A stretch of 31,691 bases of DNA from DATDCY01 sp031406795 [NCBI: Candidatus Rokuibacteriota bacterium] (lineage in GTDB: Bacteria > JAUVQV01). The stretch spans positions 1-31,691 of the forward strand of contig JANOHV010000031.1 of the NCBI GenBank assembly GCA_031406795.1. The letters run 5' to 3'. Below, piece by piece: positions 1 to 7,789 of this stretch; the stretch's first letter is position 1; every line of letters begins with the position of its first letter. A model generated the notes under the pieces. It made no database searches. It was given only the letters and a program-made list of their open reading frames with translations, and was not told where the DNA came from. A program made the translations under genes and the position numbers.

Positions 1-31
1 ATACCCGCTCTGGATGCACCAGAGCACGCAT
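1..31 (-). CDS. start of second integron cassette ORF (partial, left edge)
   Basis: On the minus strand an ATG at 31-29 is preceded by a good Shine-Dalgarno sequence (AAGGAG, complement of 35-40) and stays open to the window edge for ten codons, reading MRALVHPERV. It lies just downstream of the attC of the preceding cassette and in the same orientation, where the next cassette ORF of an integron array should begin. Ten residues are too few to identify a product. The call rests on the ribosome binding site and position only, so a chance ATG cannot be excluded. Confidence 0.35.
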   Translation of the reverse strand, partial: MRALVHPERV

Positions 32-117
32 GCTCTCCTTGGATCGCAGTGACGGAACACTGGGTTCAATCGGCCCTCCTGCACCGTTGAACTGTCTTGA
101 GTAAGCGACCTCGTGTC

Positions 118-247
118 GCAACCAACGTAGCGTTTAGCCGCAGGCGCGCTTGCCTGCCCGCCCTTACACATTGCTTCTTCACTCACCCTGGATTCAAAGG
201 GCAGAAATGCAAGCGTGACTGTCGGCTACAACGCCTTGATTCCCTAT
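118..247 (-). repeat. attC recombination site (59-base element) of first cassette
   Basis: An imperfect palindrome follows the stop codon of the cassette ORF, as attC sites do. Plus-strand positions 130-140 pair with 223-234 with one extrahelical base (C229). Positions 148-153 pair with 209-214, and 154-159 pair with 199-204, leaving an unpaired AAAT (205-208) on one side. The R' box is at 120-126 (minus strand GTTGGTT, close to the consensus GTTRRRY). The R'' box near 241-247 is degenerate. The arm sequence resembles the AAGGCGTTG / GCTAAACGC boxes common in chromosomal attC sites. Extrahelical bases are what IntI uses to pick the folded strand. The outer borders are approximate. Confidence 0.75.
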
Positions 248-611
248 TCCTCGACCAGATACTCTTCATCACTGAGATCCAGCACCATGGTTAGAAACTC
301 GACCTGAAACCATTGCTTGAATGTCTTGAGATCCCTCTTCTTTGGCCATGCGGATTCATCGGTAACCCAGCCAAACAACTCCTCCTCGAATATTTGTTTG
401 AAGTTTTCCGCGACAACTTGATTCTTCTCCGAATCCGTTTCGTAGTCATGCACCAAATAGACGTTGGGTTCTTCACGAATTTTTTTGGTGGTAATGTCGC
501 TGCTGCTGGCATCCACACTTCGAACCCACTCAACGAATGGTATCTTTGGCCTGACAATGATTGCAGCTCGATTCGCGATCATCCTCATTTGTTCATCTTC
601 CTAAAATCTAA
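126..611 (-). mobile_element. integron gene cassette 1 (attI-proximal)
   Basis: The unit is bounded by a consensus junction at 606-612 (minus strand GTTAGAT) and by the R' box of the attC at 120-126. Cleavage after the G of each box gives a cassette of about 486 bp. It carries one ORF (244-588) and its attC, reads away from the integrase gene, and is clearly AT-richer than the rest of the window. These are the standard properties of a cassette in first position. Boundaries come from the box positions and were not tested by alignment. Confidence 0.75.
244..588 (-). CDS. conserved hypothetical integron-cassette protein
   Basis: This 114-residue soluble acidic protein begins MRMIANRAAI. The pattern NRAAIIVRPK.PF..W, an acidic centre, then IFEEEL.GW..DE..WP..RD...F..WF and an acidic C-terminus fits a small uncharacterised family that I recall as frequent in proteobacterial genomes and cassette arrays. 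No catalytic motif, signal peptide or membrane segment is visible. The start could be the first ATG (588) or the one two codons later. The stop codon lies immediately before the attC, as in typical cassettes, and base composition differs from the chromosome. Function is unknown; the conserved tryptophans and charged residues suggest a compact folded domain rather than a spurious frame. Confidence 0.8.
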   Translation of the reverse strand: MRMIANRAAIIVRPKIPFVEWVRSVDASSSDITTKKIREEPNVYLVHDYETDSEKNQVVAENFKQIFEEELFGWVTDESAWPKKRDLKTFKQWFQVEFLTMVLDLSDEEYLVEE

Positions 612-670
612 CAGTCAAATAGAAGGGAAGGCGGGGTGTGTAATGGCGCCACAACTGCAAATTCCAGTTG
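606..670 (-). other. attI site with cassette junction
   Basis: The minus strand reads GTTAGAT at 612-606, an exact match to the GTTRRRY simple site, placed about 160 bp upstream of intI and 17 bp upstream of the first cassette ORF. This is where the integron insertion point attI should lie. Only the 7-bp box is directly supported. The extent towards intI is set by analogy with the ~65-bp attI of class 1 integrons, and I could not identify the extra integrase-binding direct repeats. Confidence 0.6.
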
Positions 671-770
671 GGCGGGTTGCTGTAGTAATTAAATATGCTC
701 GCGTGGCGTGTAGCACGGTCCTTGCTCTCCCTCTGCATCGCGGATCGGATTCGCCGGGAGGATCGCGACG

Positions 771-2129
771 ATGGTAATGAGCATGGGAGAGCGGGTCAAG
801 GGAAAATATCTCGACATTTCAACGATCTGGGAGGAGTTGTCGGCGGCGCTGCTCCGCGGTGGCATTGACGCGGCGACCGCCGAGGTACGGGTGAATTGGG
901 CCAGGAGTTTCTTGAACGGTTCGCCGAGTGTCCCCCTGGCGGACAGGTCAGCCGGCGACATCGACCGATTTCTCGCTTCGCTCCTCGAGGTACGCAGGTT
1001 CGATGCACGATACCAGCAGCACGCTGCCGACGCGCTTCGGGTCCTGTATCGGGAAGTCCTGATGGTGCCCTGGGCGGTCGCGAAGGATTGGTCACCCGCA
1101 ACCAGCGGCCCCGGAAGGCCGGTGGCCGCCGCTCAGGCCGCCCCGCGGCAGCACAGCGGCATGCTGCCGGATGCGCAGCGGGAGGCGATCGGGCGCCTGC
1201 GGACCGAAATCCGCACGCGCCACTACTCGCCGCGCACGGAGCAGGCCTACCAGCAATGGGCGGTGCGGTATCTGGCTTTCGAGCGGGGCCGCGCGGGCGA
1301 TGCGCCGCGGGTGGTGCTGGTGCGGGAGTTCCTTGAGGAGCTGGCGACGGTCGGCAAGGTCGCCGCCAGCACGCAGAATCAGGCCCTGAACGCGCTGGCG
1401 TTCTTCTTCGAAAAGGCCGTCGGCGCACCCCTCGGCGCTATCGGAGATTTCGTCAGGGCCAAGCGCCCAACGCGGATTCCCGTGGTGCTTTCTCGCGATG
1501 AGGTGGCCCGTCTGCTGGCCGCCATCCCCGGCGTGTACCGGCTGATGGCGCAGCTCCTCTACGGCAGCGGATTGCGCCTGATGGAGTGCGTCACCCTGCG
1601 CGTGAGGGATCTGGACTTCGAGCGGCAGCAGCTGGTCATCCGTGAAGGCAAGGGGATGAAGGACCGAGTCACCGTGCTCTCGCGGAACCTCCAGAGACCG
1701 CTCCAGGAGCACCTCGGGCGGGTTCGGACCCTCCATGATCTCGATCTGAGCCGAGGGTACGGGGCAACGGTGCTGTCGCCGGGGCTCGCGCGCCGGCAGC
1801 CGAACGCGCGTTGCGAATGGCTGTGGCAGTTCGTCTTTCCCGCCAGCCGCCTGATGGTAGACGGTGGCGACGGCGGTGTCGTGCGGCCGCACGTGCACGA
1901 GACGCTGCTCCAGCGAGCGGTGCGAGACGCCGGACGGCGGTCCGTGCTGACGAAGCCGGTCGGTTGCCACACGCTGCGGCACTGTTTTGCGACGCACCTG
2001 CTCGAAGACGGGTACGACATCCGCACTGTGCAGGAGTTGCTCGGACACGCCGATGTCTCGACGACGATGATCTACACCCACGTCCTGCAGAAACCCGGGC
2101 AGCCGGTGCGCAGCCCGGCGGATCGCTGA
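771..2129 (+). CDS. intI: integron integrase (tyrosine recombinase IntI)
   Basis: This site-specific recombinase would insert and excise gene cassettes by attI x attC and attC x attC recombination. The tyrosine recombinase residues are present: R269 in LLYGSGLRL, H400 and R403 in HTLRH, H426 in LLGHADVS and nucleophile Y435 in MIYTH. Between the first Arg and HTLRH is the IntI-specific insertion (about residues 310-375; LSPGLARRQPNA, WLWQFVFPAS, VRPHVHE), which separates IntI from XerC/D and phage integrases. At 452 residues it is roughly 110-120 longer than class 1 IntI because of an extra N-terminal helical region (residues 5-105) before the usual SAM-like core-binding domain (about 140-230). 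The start at 771 has GGGAGGA upstream. It reads away from the cassettes at 1-611, the normal arrangement. Confidence 0.95.
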   Translation: MVMSMGERVKGKYLDISTIWEELSAALLRGGIDAATAEVRVNWARSFLNGSPSVPLADRSAGDIDRFLASLLEVRRFDARYQQHAADALRVLYREVLMVPWAVAKDWSPATSGPGRPVAAAQAAPRQHSGMLPDAQREAIGRLRTEIRTRHYSPRTEQAYQQWAVRYLAFERGRAGDAPRVVLVREFLEELATVGKVAASTQNQALNALAFFFEKAVGAPLGAIGDFVRAKRPTRIPVVLSRDEVARLLAAIPGVYRLMAQLLYGSGLRLMECVTLRVRDLDFERQQLVIREGKGMKDRVTVLSRNLQRPLQEHLGRVRTLHDLDLSRGYGATVLSPGLARRQPNARCEWLWQFVFPASRLMVDGGDGGVVRPHVHETLLQRAVRDAGRRSVLTKPVGCHTLRHCFATHLLEDGYDIRTVQELLGHADVSTTMIYTHVLQKPGQPVRSPADR

Positions 2130-2302
2130 CGGCTTGCGAATCCGCGAATATGCGGCAGCTGCCGGTGGTGAGCCGATGCTCTCGGGAAGTAGGACTGCAG
2201 GCGAAGGCCTTGAGACCAACAGGAATGGTCGGTGGTACAGTGGAGCCTCGGTGCGAAGATTGCCTCGGCCGTTCGAGGCGCCGGATGAGAGGGAGGCCCG
2301 TC

Positions 2303-2668
2303 ATGCCCGAGCACATCGCTTCACCGGTTGTCATTCAGGCAGCCGGCACGAAACCGAAACTCATCGAGGAATTCGTCGGCCGCGTCGTCTCCGGAACGGA
2401 AGGGGTCAGCGTCGCTCGGATGTGCAGTCCCGGGGGGTGGGCGGAGCCGGGGCAGACTCCGGAGTTCGACGAGTACTCGGTCGTCCTCAAGGGGATGCTG
2501 CGCGTTCAGACCAGGGGCGTCACGCACGACGTCTACGCCGGCGAGGCGGTCATCGTGCACCGCGGCGAGTGGGTGCGCTACAGCACGCCGCTGGCGGATG
2601 GTGCTGAGTACATAGCCGTCTGCACGCCGGCGTTCTCCCCGGAGCTGGTGCACCGGGAGGAAAGCTGA
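2303..2668 (+). CDS. small cupin-domain protein
   Basis: This 121-residue protein fits a single cupin beta-barrel, with the segments [17 protein letters not shown] and [17 protein letters not shown] lining up with the two cupin motifs. The usual HxH...E and H metal ligands are not clearly present in motif 1, so metal binding and an enzymatic role are uncertain; many such proteins are sugar or small-molecule binders of unknown role. The start has GGGAGG six bases upstream. No signal peptide or membrane segment is visible. It is followed 85 bp later by the macrodomain gene in the same direction. The 170 bp between intI and this gene show no further gene. Confidence 0.8.
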   Translation: MPEHIASPVVIQAAGTKPKLIEEFVGRVVSGTEGVSVARMCSPGGWAEPGQTPEFDEYSVVLKGMLRVQTRGVTHDVYAGEAVIVHRGEWVRYSTPLADGAEYIAVCTPAFSPELVHREES

Positions 2669-2690
2669 CCTGGCGGCTCACCGGCGGCAG

Positions 2691-2715
2691 GTCGGGGCTG
2701 AACCGCCGCCCCGAC
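2691..2715 (+). terminator. possible weak hairpin terminator or mRNA hairpin
   Basis: A perfect 8-bp stem (2691-2698 GTCGGGGC with 2708-2715 GCCCCGAC) with a 9-nt loop lies 22 bp after the cupin stop codon. No T-tract follows, so termination would be inefficient or absent. It may instead be an mRNA processing or stability structure between the cupin and macrodomain genes. Confidence 0.3.
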
Positions 2716-2753
2716 GTGCGCTTGGGTCGAAAGTGGCGGGAGGAGAAGAGTCG

Positions 2754-3290
2754 ATGACGACACGTCTGGAGGTCCTCGAGGGCGACATCACCACGCTCGC
2801 CGTGGACGCAATCGTCAATGCGGCGAACTCTACGCTGCTCGGGGGCGGCGGGGTCGATGGCGCAATTCATCGCGCCGCCGGGCCGGAATTGCTCGATGAG
2901 TGCCGGCGCCTCGGCGGTTGCGCCACCGGACAGGCGAAGCTGACGCGCGGCTACCGGCTCCCGGCAAGGTACGTCATTCACGCGGTCGGGCCGGTCTGGC
3001 GCGGCGGGCGCTCGGGCGAGCCGGGTCTGCTCGCCTCCTGTTATCGGGAGAGCCTCCGCCTCGCCCGCGAGTACGGCGTGCGCACCATCGCGTTTCCGGC
3101 CATCAGCTGCGGCGTCTACGGGTACCCGATCGCATCGGCCGCCGCGATCGCGGTCGCCACCGTGAGCGCCGAGTGCGCCCGGCAGCCGGGGATCGAGCGA
3201 GCGTCGTTCATCTGCCACTCCAGGGCCGACGCGGAGGTCTACGCGGCGGCGCTCGCAGCGCACGAGCCCGGCGCCGGGGACCCGCCCTGA
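2754..3290 (+). CDS. macrodomain protein (O-acetyl-ADP-ribose deacetylase family)
   Basis: This 178-residue single macrodomain would bind ADP-ribose and probably hydrolyse O-acetyl-ADP-ribose or ADP-ribose esters, in the YmdB/MacroD-like clade. Signatures are [13 protein letters not shown] near residues 8-25, the [14 protein letters not shown] loop that follows, and [13 protein letters not shown] near residues 115-130, equivalent to the ISTGVYGYP diphosphate-binding loop. The start at 2754 is chosen over an in-frame ATG at 2733 because GGGAGGAGAAG lies just upstream of it. The stop codon overlaps the next gene, suggesting co-expression with the DNA glycosylase. Substrate choice cannot be read from sequence. 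Confidence 0.92.
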   Translation: MTTRLEVLEGDITTLAVDAIVNAANSTLLGGGGVDGAIHRAAGPELLDECRRLGGCATGQAKLTRGYRLPARYVIHAVGPVWRGGRSGEPGLLASCYRESLRLAREYGVRTIAFPAISCGVYGYPIASAAAIAVATVSAECARQPGIERASFICHSRADAEVYAAALAAHEPGAGDPP

Positions 3291-3844
3291 CTCCGGCGAC
3301 CCGCGTACGCTGCTTCGAGCCCATCGCGGACGAGGGCGCCACGCGCCTGATCCTGGGCAGCATGCCCGGGGCGGCGTCGCTGCGAGCCGGGCAGTACTAC
3401 GCGCACCCGCGCAACCTCTTCTGGCGCATCCTCGGCGAGTTGCTCGGCCTGGACCCCGGGCTGCCCTACGACTGCCGGACCGGGGCGCTGACCGCGGCGG
3501 GCATCGCGCTCTGGGACGTGCTCCAGTCCTGCGCGCGCGCAGGCAGCCTGGACTCCGCAATCGAGAAGGACTCGGTCGTGCCGAACGACTTCGCGACGTT
3601 TTTCGCGCGACACCCGCACGTGCGCCGGGTCTACTTCAACGGGTCGACGGCGGAATTGTCCTATCGGCGGTGGGTGTTGCCCCGATTGCCGCCGACGGCC
3701 GGGCCGCTGTTCTATGCGCGACTGCCGTCGACCAGCCCCGCGCACGCGGCGCTGGCTTTCAAGGAGAAACTTGCGGCGTGGCGGGTCGTCACGACCTGCG
3801 CCACGGGCGCCCGCCGGACCGCCTCACGGGGACGCCGGCGGTGA
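3287..3844 (+). CDS. DNA-deoxyinosine glycosylase (uracil-DNA glycosylase superfamily)
   Basis: This base-excision repair enzyme is predicted to remove hypoxanthine from DNA. Motif 1 ([18 protein letters not shown] followed by [10 protein letters not shown]) and the C-terminal LPSTSPAHA loop match the family; YFNGSTAE lies between them. The start is a problem: no ATG, GTG or TTG lies close before motif 1. I use a CTG at 3287 that overlaps the macrodomain stop (CTGA). A GTG at 3173 would give a 114-bp overlap, and the ATG at 3362 would cut motif 1. The true N-terminus is therefore uncertain. The 3' end overlaps the convergent aat gene by 21 bp. The arginine-rich tail is likely unstructured. 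Confidence 0.82.
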   Translation: MTPATRVRCFEPIADEGATRLILGSMPGAASLRAGQYYAHPRNLFWRILGELLGLDPGLPYDCRTGALTAAGIALWDVLQSCARAGSLDSAIEKDSVVPNDFATFFARHPHVRRVYFNGSTAELSYRRWVLPRLPPTAGPLFYARLPSTSPAHAALAFKEKLAAWRVVTTCATGARRTASRGRRR

Positions 3845-4543
3845 CTCCCCTGCGTCCGGGAGCGGCTCCGTAGCCCAGCTGCCTCTGCGTGTCGGCAATT
3901 CGAGCGCCTGGGCGAGCTCGGCCAGGAAGCGTTCGCGCGGCCACTCGCGCGCGCCGAAGCGCTCGAGGTGTTCCGTGGCCACCTGACAGTCGATGAGCGT
4001 GATTCCCCAGAGCTGCAGCCGCCGTACGAGCGTCACGAAGACCGCTTTCGAGGCGTCGGGCGCGTGGGCGAACATCGATTCGCCGAAGAACGCCCCGCCG
4101 AGCGACACGCCGTAGAGCCCGCCCGCGAACCGGTCCCCCTGCCAGGCCTCCGCTGAGTGCGCGTACCCCAGCCGGTGCAGCCGCTTGTAGGCCCGGCGCA
4201 TCTCCGCGGTGATCCAGGTCCCCTGCTGGCCGGGGCGCCCGGCCGCAGCGCACGCGTCGATCACCCGGCCGAACGCCGCATCGAAGGTGATCCTGAAGGT
4301 GCCGCGTCGCAGGGTGCGGCCGAGGCTGCGCGAGACGTGAAGCTCCGCCGCCCGCAGGACGAGCCGCGGGTCGGGCGAGTGCCAGAGGATCGGCTGTCCT
4401 TCTTCGTACCAGGGGAAGATGCCCATCGCGTACGCGAGCAGCAGCCGCTCGGGTGAGAGATCGCCGCCGACCGCGAGCAAGCCCTCCTCGGCAAGTTCCG
4501 GCGGCGGGAAGACCAGCCGCTCGTCGAGGCGGAAGACCGGCAC
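3824..4543 (-). CDS. aat: leucyl/phenylalanyl-tRNA--protein transferase
   Basis: This cytosolic enzyme transfers Leu or Phe from aminoacyl-tRNA to the N-terminus of proteins starting with Arg or Lys, creating N-degrons. The 239-residue length suits the family. Recognised segments include FPPPELAEEGLLAVGGDLSPERLLLAYAMGIFPWY near the N-terminus, ILWHSPDPR, then EAWQGDRFAGGLYGVSLGGAFFGESMF and LIDCQ...HLERFGAR. The start is a GTG at 4543, 13 bp after the clpA stop, with no strong Shine-Dalgarno, so translation is probably coupled. Position directly after clpS-clpA places all steps from N-degron making to unfolding in one minus-strand unit. Confidence 0.96.
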   Translation of the reverse strand: MPVFRLDERLVFPPPELAEEGLLAVGGDLSPERLLLAYAMGIFPWYEEGQPILWHSPDPRLVLRAAELHVSRSLGRTLRRGTFRITFDAAFGRVIDACAAAGRPGQQGTWITAEMRRAYKRLHRLGYAHSAEAWQGDRFAGGLYGVSLGGAFFGESMFAHAPDASKAVFVTLVRRLQLWGITLIDCQVATEHLERFGAREWPRERFLAELAQALELPTRRGSWATEPLPDAGESPPASP

Positions 4544-4556
4544 GGCCGCAGCAGAG

Positions 4557-6848
4557 TCAGGACGCCGCAGGCGAAGCGGGCGCCGGCGGCGGCGCCGGGT
4601 CGACGGCGAAGGTCAGCCGCTCCCCGTCGAAGCCGATCGCCACGGCGCCGCCGTGCTCGAGCCCGCCGAAAAGCAGTTCATCGGCGAGATGGTCGCGCAC
4701 TTCGGTCTGGATCAGTCGTCCGAGGGGCCGCGCGCCGTTCGCGGGGTCGTACCCGGCGCGGGCGAGGTGCGCGGTCGCCGCAGCGTCGAGCTTGATGGTC
4801 ACGCGCTTCTCGGCCAGCTGCAGCTCCAGCTCCCGGATGAGCTTGACGACGATTGCCTCCATCACCTCGGGGCTCAGGTGGTCGAACGCGACCGTCGCGT
4901 CGAGGCGGTTGCGGAATTCCGGCGAGAACAGCCGCTCGACGGCCTGTTTCGCGCGAGCCGCTCCCTCCCGGGCGAGATCGGCGCCGAAGCCGATGGCCCC
5001 GGCGGCCGCCTCGCGCGAGCCGGCGTTGGAAGTCATGATCAGCACGACCTGCCGGAAGTCGGCCTTGCGCCCGGTGTTGTCGGTGAGCGCCGCGTGATCC
5101 ATCACCTGGAGCAGGATGTCGAAGAGGTCGGGATGCGCTTTCTCGATCTCGTCGAACAGCACCACGCTGGCGGGCTGGCGGCGCACGGCGTCGACGAGCA
5201 GACCACCCTGCTCGAAACCGACATAGCCCGGCGGGGCGCCGATGAGTCTCGCCACGGCGTGCTTCTCCATGAATTCGCTCATGTCGAAGCGGTGGAACTC
5301 GCAGCCGAGCTGACGCGCCAGCTGGCGCGCCAACTCCGTCTTGCCGACGCCGGTGGGCCCCGTGAACAGGAAGCAGCCGGCGGGGTGGTCGGGGTGCCCG
5401 AGGCCGGCGCGCGAACGCTTGATGGCGCGCACGACGGTGCGGACGGCCTCTTGCTGGCCGAAGACGGCGCCGCCGAGCGCCTCTTCGAGCCCGCGCAGGC
5501 GCTCCTTCTCCGAGAGCGTGACCTGCCGCTCCGGGATCCGCGCCATGCGGGCGATGACGCGCTCGATCTCGGGGACGCCGACGATCGGCGTGGTCCCGGG
5601 GGCGCAGGCGAGGCGCAACGCCGCCCCGGCCTCGTCGATCACGTCCACCGCGCTGTCGGGAAGGCGCTGTTCGCGCAGGTGCCGACCGGCCAGGCGTACC
5701 GCCGTCTCGAGCGCTTCGGGGGCGTAGGTGACGCCGTGGTGCAGCTCGTAGCGCGACCGCAGACCTTCGAGGATCTGCAGGCACTCGGCGGGCGAAGGCT
5801 CCTCGATCGTGATCTTCTGCAGGCGACGGTGCAGCGCGCGGTCCTTCTCGATCTGCTTGTACTCGTCGAAGGTCGTCGCCCCGACGAGGCGCACCCGGCC
5901 CTGCGTGAGCACCGGTTTGAGCATGTTGGCCAGGTCCATCGTGCCGCCGCTGGTCGCGCCGGCCCCGACCATCGTATGCAGTTCGTCGACGAAGAGGATC
6001 GGCTTGGGGCGCTTCTCGAGCGCCGCGATGAGAGCCTTGAAGCGCTCCTCGAAGTCGCCGCGGAAACGCGTGCCGGCCAGCAGCGCCCCGCTGTCCAGCG
6101 CGAAAATCTCGGCTCCGCGCAGCATCTCGGGGGTGTCCTCGCCGCTCAGGCGCTGCGCGAGGCCCTCGACGAGCGCGGTCTTGCCCACGCCGGCTTCGCC
6201 CACGAAGACGGGGTTGTTCTTGCGCCGGCGGCAGAGCACCTCGAGCGCGCGGGAAATCTCGGGCAGCCGGCCGACCAGCGGGTCGAGATCGCCGGAGCGC
6301 GCCCGTTCCGTCAGGTTGACCGTGAAGGCCGCCAAGGGGTCGGCCACCGGGCGCGGCACCTCCCGGGCACCGTCGCCGTGCGCCTGATCGCTCCGCGGCG
6401 CCGGCGCGGCGCCGGGGACTTTCGCGACTCCGTGCGAGATGTAGTTGAGGACGTCGAGGCGGGTGACGCCCTGGGCGTCCAGGGCCTGTGCGGCATAGGT
6501 CTTGGGCTGCGCCAGCAGGGCGGCGAGGACGTCGCCGACGCCCGCCTCCTCCCGCCCTGCGCTGGCCAAGTGCAGGATGGTCTGCTCGAGCACGCGACGA
6601 AAGGCGACGGTCTGGACCGGCTCGGACTCGCTGCCCTGCGCGAGCTTCTCGAGCGCCCGCTCCAGATGGCTGGCCAGATCGGCACGCAGCCGGTCGAGGT
6701 CGGCGCCGCAGGCGCGAAGAATCTCCTCGCCCGACGGGTGGTGGGCCGCCGCGAAAAGCAGGTGCTCGAGCGTGAGGTGCCCGTGGCGCCGGTGAACCGC
6801 CTCCCGGTGCGCCAGGACCAGAACTATCTCAAGAGCCGCGCTGATCAT
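4557..6848 (-). CDS. clpA: ATP-dependent Clp protease ATP-binding subunit ClpA
   Basis: This AAA+ unfoldase feeds substrates, including ClpS-delivered N-degron proteins, to the ClpP peptidase in the cytosol. The 763-residue protein has the Clp N-domain (about 1-140), AAA1 with Walker [12 protein letters not shown]2 with Walker A GPTGVGKT and Walker [14 protein letters not shown], and the Clp C-terminal domain. There is no ClpB-type coiled-coil insertion. The AIGFGAD segment supplies the IGF/L loop that docks onto ClpP, so this is ClpA rather than ClpB. It starts with ATG preceded by GGGGA. It lies 12 bp after clpS and 13 bp before aat on the same strand. clpP is not in the window. Confidence 0.97.
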   Translation of the reverse strand: MISAALEIVLVLAHREAVHRRHGHLTLEHLLFAAAHHPSGEEILRACGADLDRLRADLASHLERALEKLAQGSESEPVQTVAFRRVLEQTILHLASAGREEAGVGDVLAALLAQPKTYAAQALDAQGVTRLDVLNYISHGVAKVPGAAPAPRSDQAHGDGAREVPRPVADPLAAFTVNLTERARSGDLDPLVGRLPEISRALEVLCRRRKNNPVFVGEAGVGKTALVEGLAQRLSGEDTPEMLRGAEIFALDSGALLAGTRFRGDFEERFKALIAALEKRPKPILFVDELHTMVGAGATSGGTMDLANMLKPVLTQGRVRLVGATTFDEYKQIEKDRALHRRLQKITIEEPSPAECLQILEGLRSRYELHHGVTYAPEALETAVRLAGRHLREQRLPDSAVDVIDEAGAALRLACAPGTTPIVGVPEIERVIARMARIPERQVTLSEKERLRGLEEALGGAVFGQQEAVRTVVRAIKRSRAGLGHPDHPAGCFLFTGPTGVGKTELARQLARQLGCEFHRFDMSEFMEKHAVARLIGAPPGYVGFEQGGLLVDAVRRQPASVVLFDEIEKAHPDLFDILLQVMDHAALTDNTGRKADFRQVVLIMTSNAGSREAAAGAIGFGADLAREGAARAKQAVERLFSPEFRNRLDATVAFDHLSPEVMEAIVVKLIRELELQLAEKRVTIKLDAAATAHLARAGYDPANGARPLGRLIQTEVRDHLADELLFGGLEHGGAVAIGFDGERLTFAVDPAPPPAPASPAAS

Positions 6849-6860
6849 GTCATTCCCCGG

Positions 6861-7178
6861 TCATTCCTCTTCCATGCTGGCCCGCAGCGGGAAGCCCTGC
6901 TTTCGCGCCCGCTCATGGACCAGGGCGACCTTGGTCTCGGCGATCTCGTAGGGGTAGGCGCCGCAGATCCCGAGCCCGTGCTCGTGCACGTGCATCATGA
7001 TGCGGAAGGCCTCGGCCGGCGACTTGGCGAAAACCCCCTCCAGCACCTCGAGCACGAACTCCATCGTCGTGTAGTCGTCGTTGTGCAACAGCACCTTGTA
7101 GATGCGTGGCAGGCGGCTCTCGGTCTTCTGCTGTTCGAGGACTTGGCCGCCGGGGGTGCCGCCGGTGGATTCCGCCAT
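6861..7178 (-). CDS. clpS: ClpS adaptor protein
   Basis: This N-recognin binds N-terminal Leu, Phe, Trp or Tyr and hands substrates to ClpA. The 105-residue protein has a flexible N-terminus and then the ClpS core: YKVLLHNDDYTTMEFVLEVL with the NDD motif, HVHEHGLGICGAYPYEIAE, and the final helix. The ATG at 7178 is chosen because AAGGGTG precedes it and the ClpS domain is complete; a longer open frame upstream overlaps trxC and lacks homology. It is the first gene of the clpS-clpA-aat group, 58 bp after trxC. Confidence 0.96.
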   Translation of the reverse strand: MAESTGGTPGGQVLEQQKTESRLPRIYKVLLHNDDYTTMEFVLEVLEGVFAKSPAEAFRIMMHVHEHGLGICGAYPYEIAETKVALVHERARKQGFPLRASMEEE

Positions 7179-7236
7179 GCCAATCACCCTTTCGCTGTGC
7201 CGACGCCGGGCATACTCGGCGGCGCCGCGCGTCCTG

Positions 7237-7677
7237 TCAACCCCCGCAGACCGAGCGCGCCCAGGCAACCAGCCCCGCGAGATCCATCGCACCCGACTGA
7301 CGCGCGATCTCCTTGCCGCCCCGGAAGGCGACCAGCGTCGGGATGCTGCGGATGCCGAAGCGCGCGCCGAGCCCCGGCTCGGCCTCGGTATCGACCTTGG
7401 CAAGACGCATGCGCGGTTCGAGTTCGGCGGCGGCCCGCTCGAACGCCGGCGCCATCATCTTGCAGGGGCCGCACCAGGGAGCCCAGAAGTCAACGATCAC
7501 GGGTAGGTCGCTCCGCCCGATCTGCCGGTCGAACGTCGCGCCCGTGACCGCCACCGGATGCCGCTGGAAGAGCGCGGCATGGCATGAACCGCAAGACGGA
7601 CTTGCGTCGAGCCTTGCCGCGGGGACACGGTTGACCCCGGAACAACTCGGACAAACGACATGCACGGCCTGATCCAT
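7237..7677 (-). CDS. trxC: thioredoxin 2 (zinc-binding thioredoxin)
   Basis: This cytosolic protein disulfide reductase has 146 residues. An N-terminal zinc ribbon (CPSC near residue 9 and CGSC near residue 29) precedes the thioredoxin fold with active site WCGPCK and the cis-proline loop RSIPT. The N-terminal CxxC pair separates TrxC from TrxA. It begins with ATG at 7677, divergent from yggS across a 112-bp gap, which must hold the promoters for both directions; I could only pick out a -10-like TATCAT (7764-7769) facing yggS. The downstream clpS-clpA-aat genes follow on the same strand, so it may share their transcript. Confidence 0.94.
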   Translation of the reverse strand: MDQAVHVVCPSCSGVNRVPAARLDASPSCGSCHAALFQRHPVAVTGATFDRQIGRSDLPVIVDFWAPWCGPCKMMAPAFERAAAELEPRMRLAKVDTEAEPGLGARFGIRSIPTLVAFRGGKEIARQSGAMDLAGLVAWARSVCGG

Positions 7678-7789
7678 GCTTTTTCTCCGGCGTTACCTGT
7701 TGCGCGCCCGCTGCATGTTCAATTGATGCGCCCGCAGCCCCGACGATGCATTCCGCCCGGTGCTATCATTGCGCCGTGGAGTACGAAGG

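Noticed and set aside
97-294. A 65-codon plus-strand frame in the attC region
   Set aside because: It runs through the attC palindrome and opposite the end of the cassette ORF, without a ribosome site or recognisable sequence.
4419-7547. A 1042-codon open frame on the plus strand opposite clpA, clpS and trxC
   Set aside because: It is exactly antisense to well-recognised genes, has no domain-like sequence and is rich in Arg/Ala/Glu, as expected for mirror frames in very GC-rich DNA.
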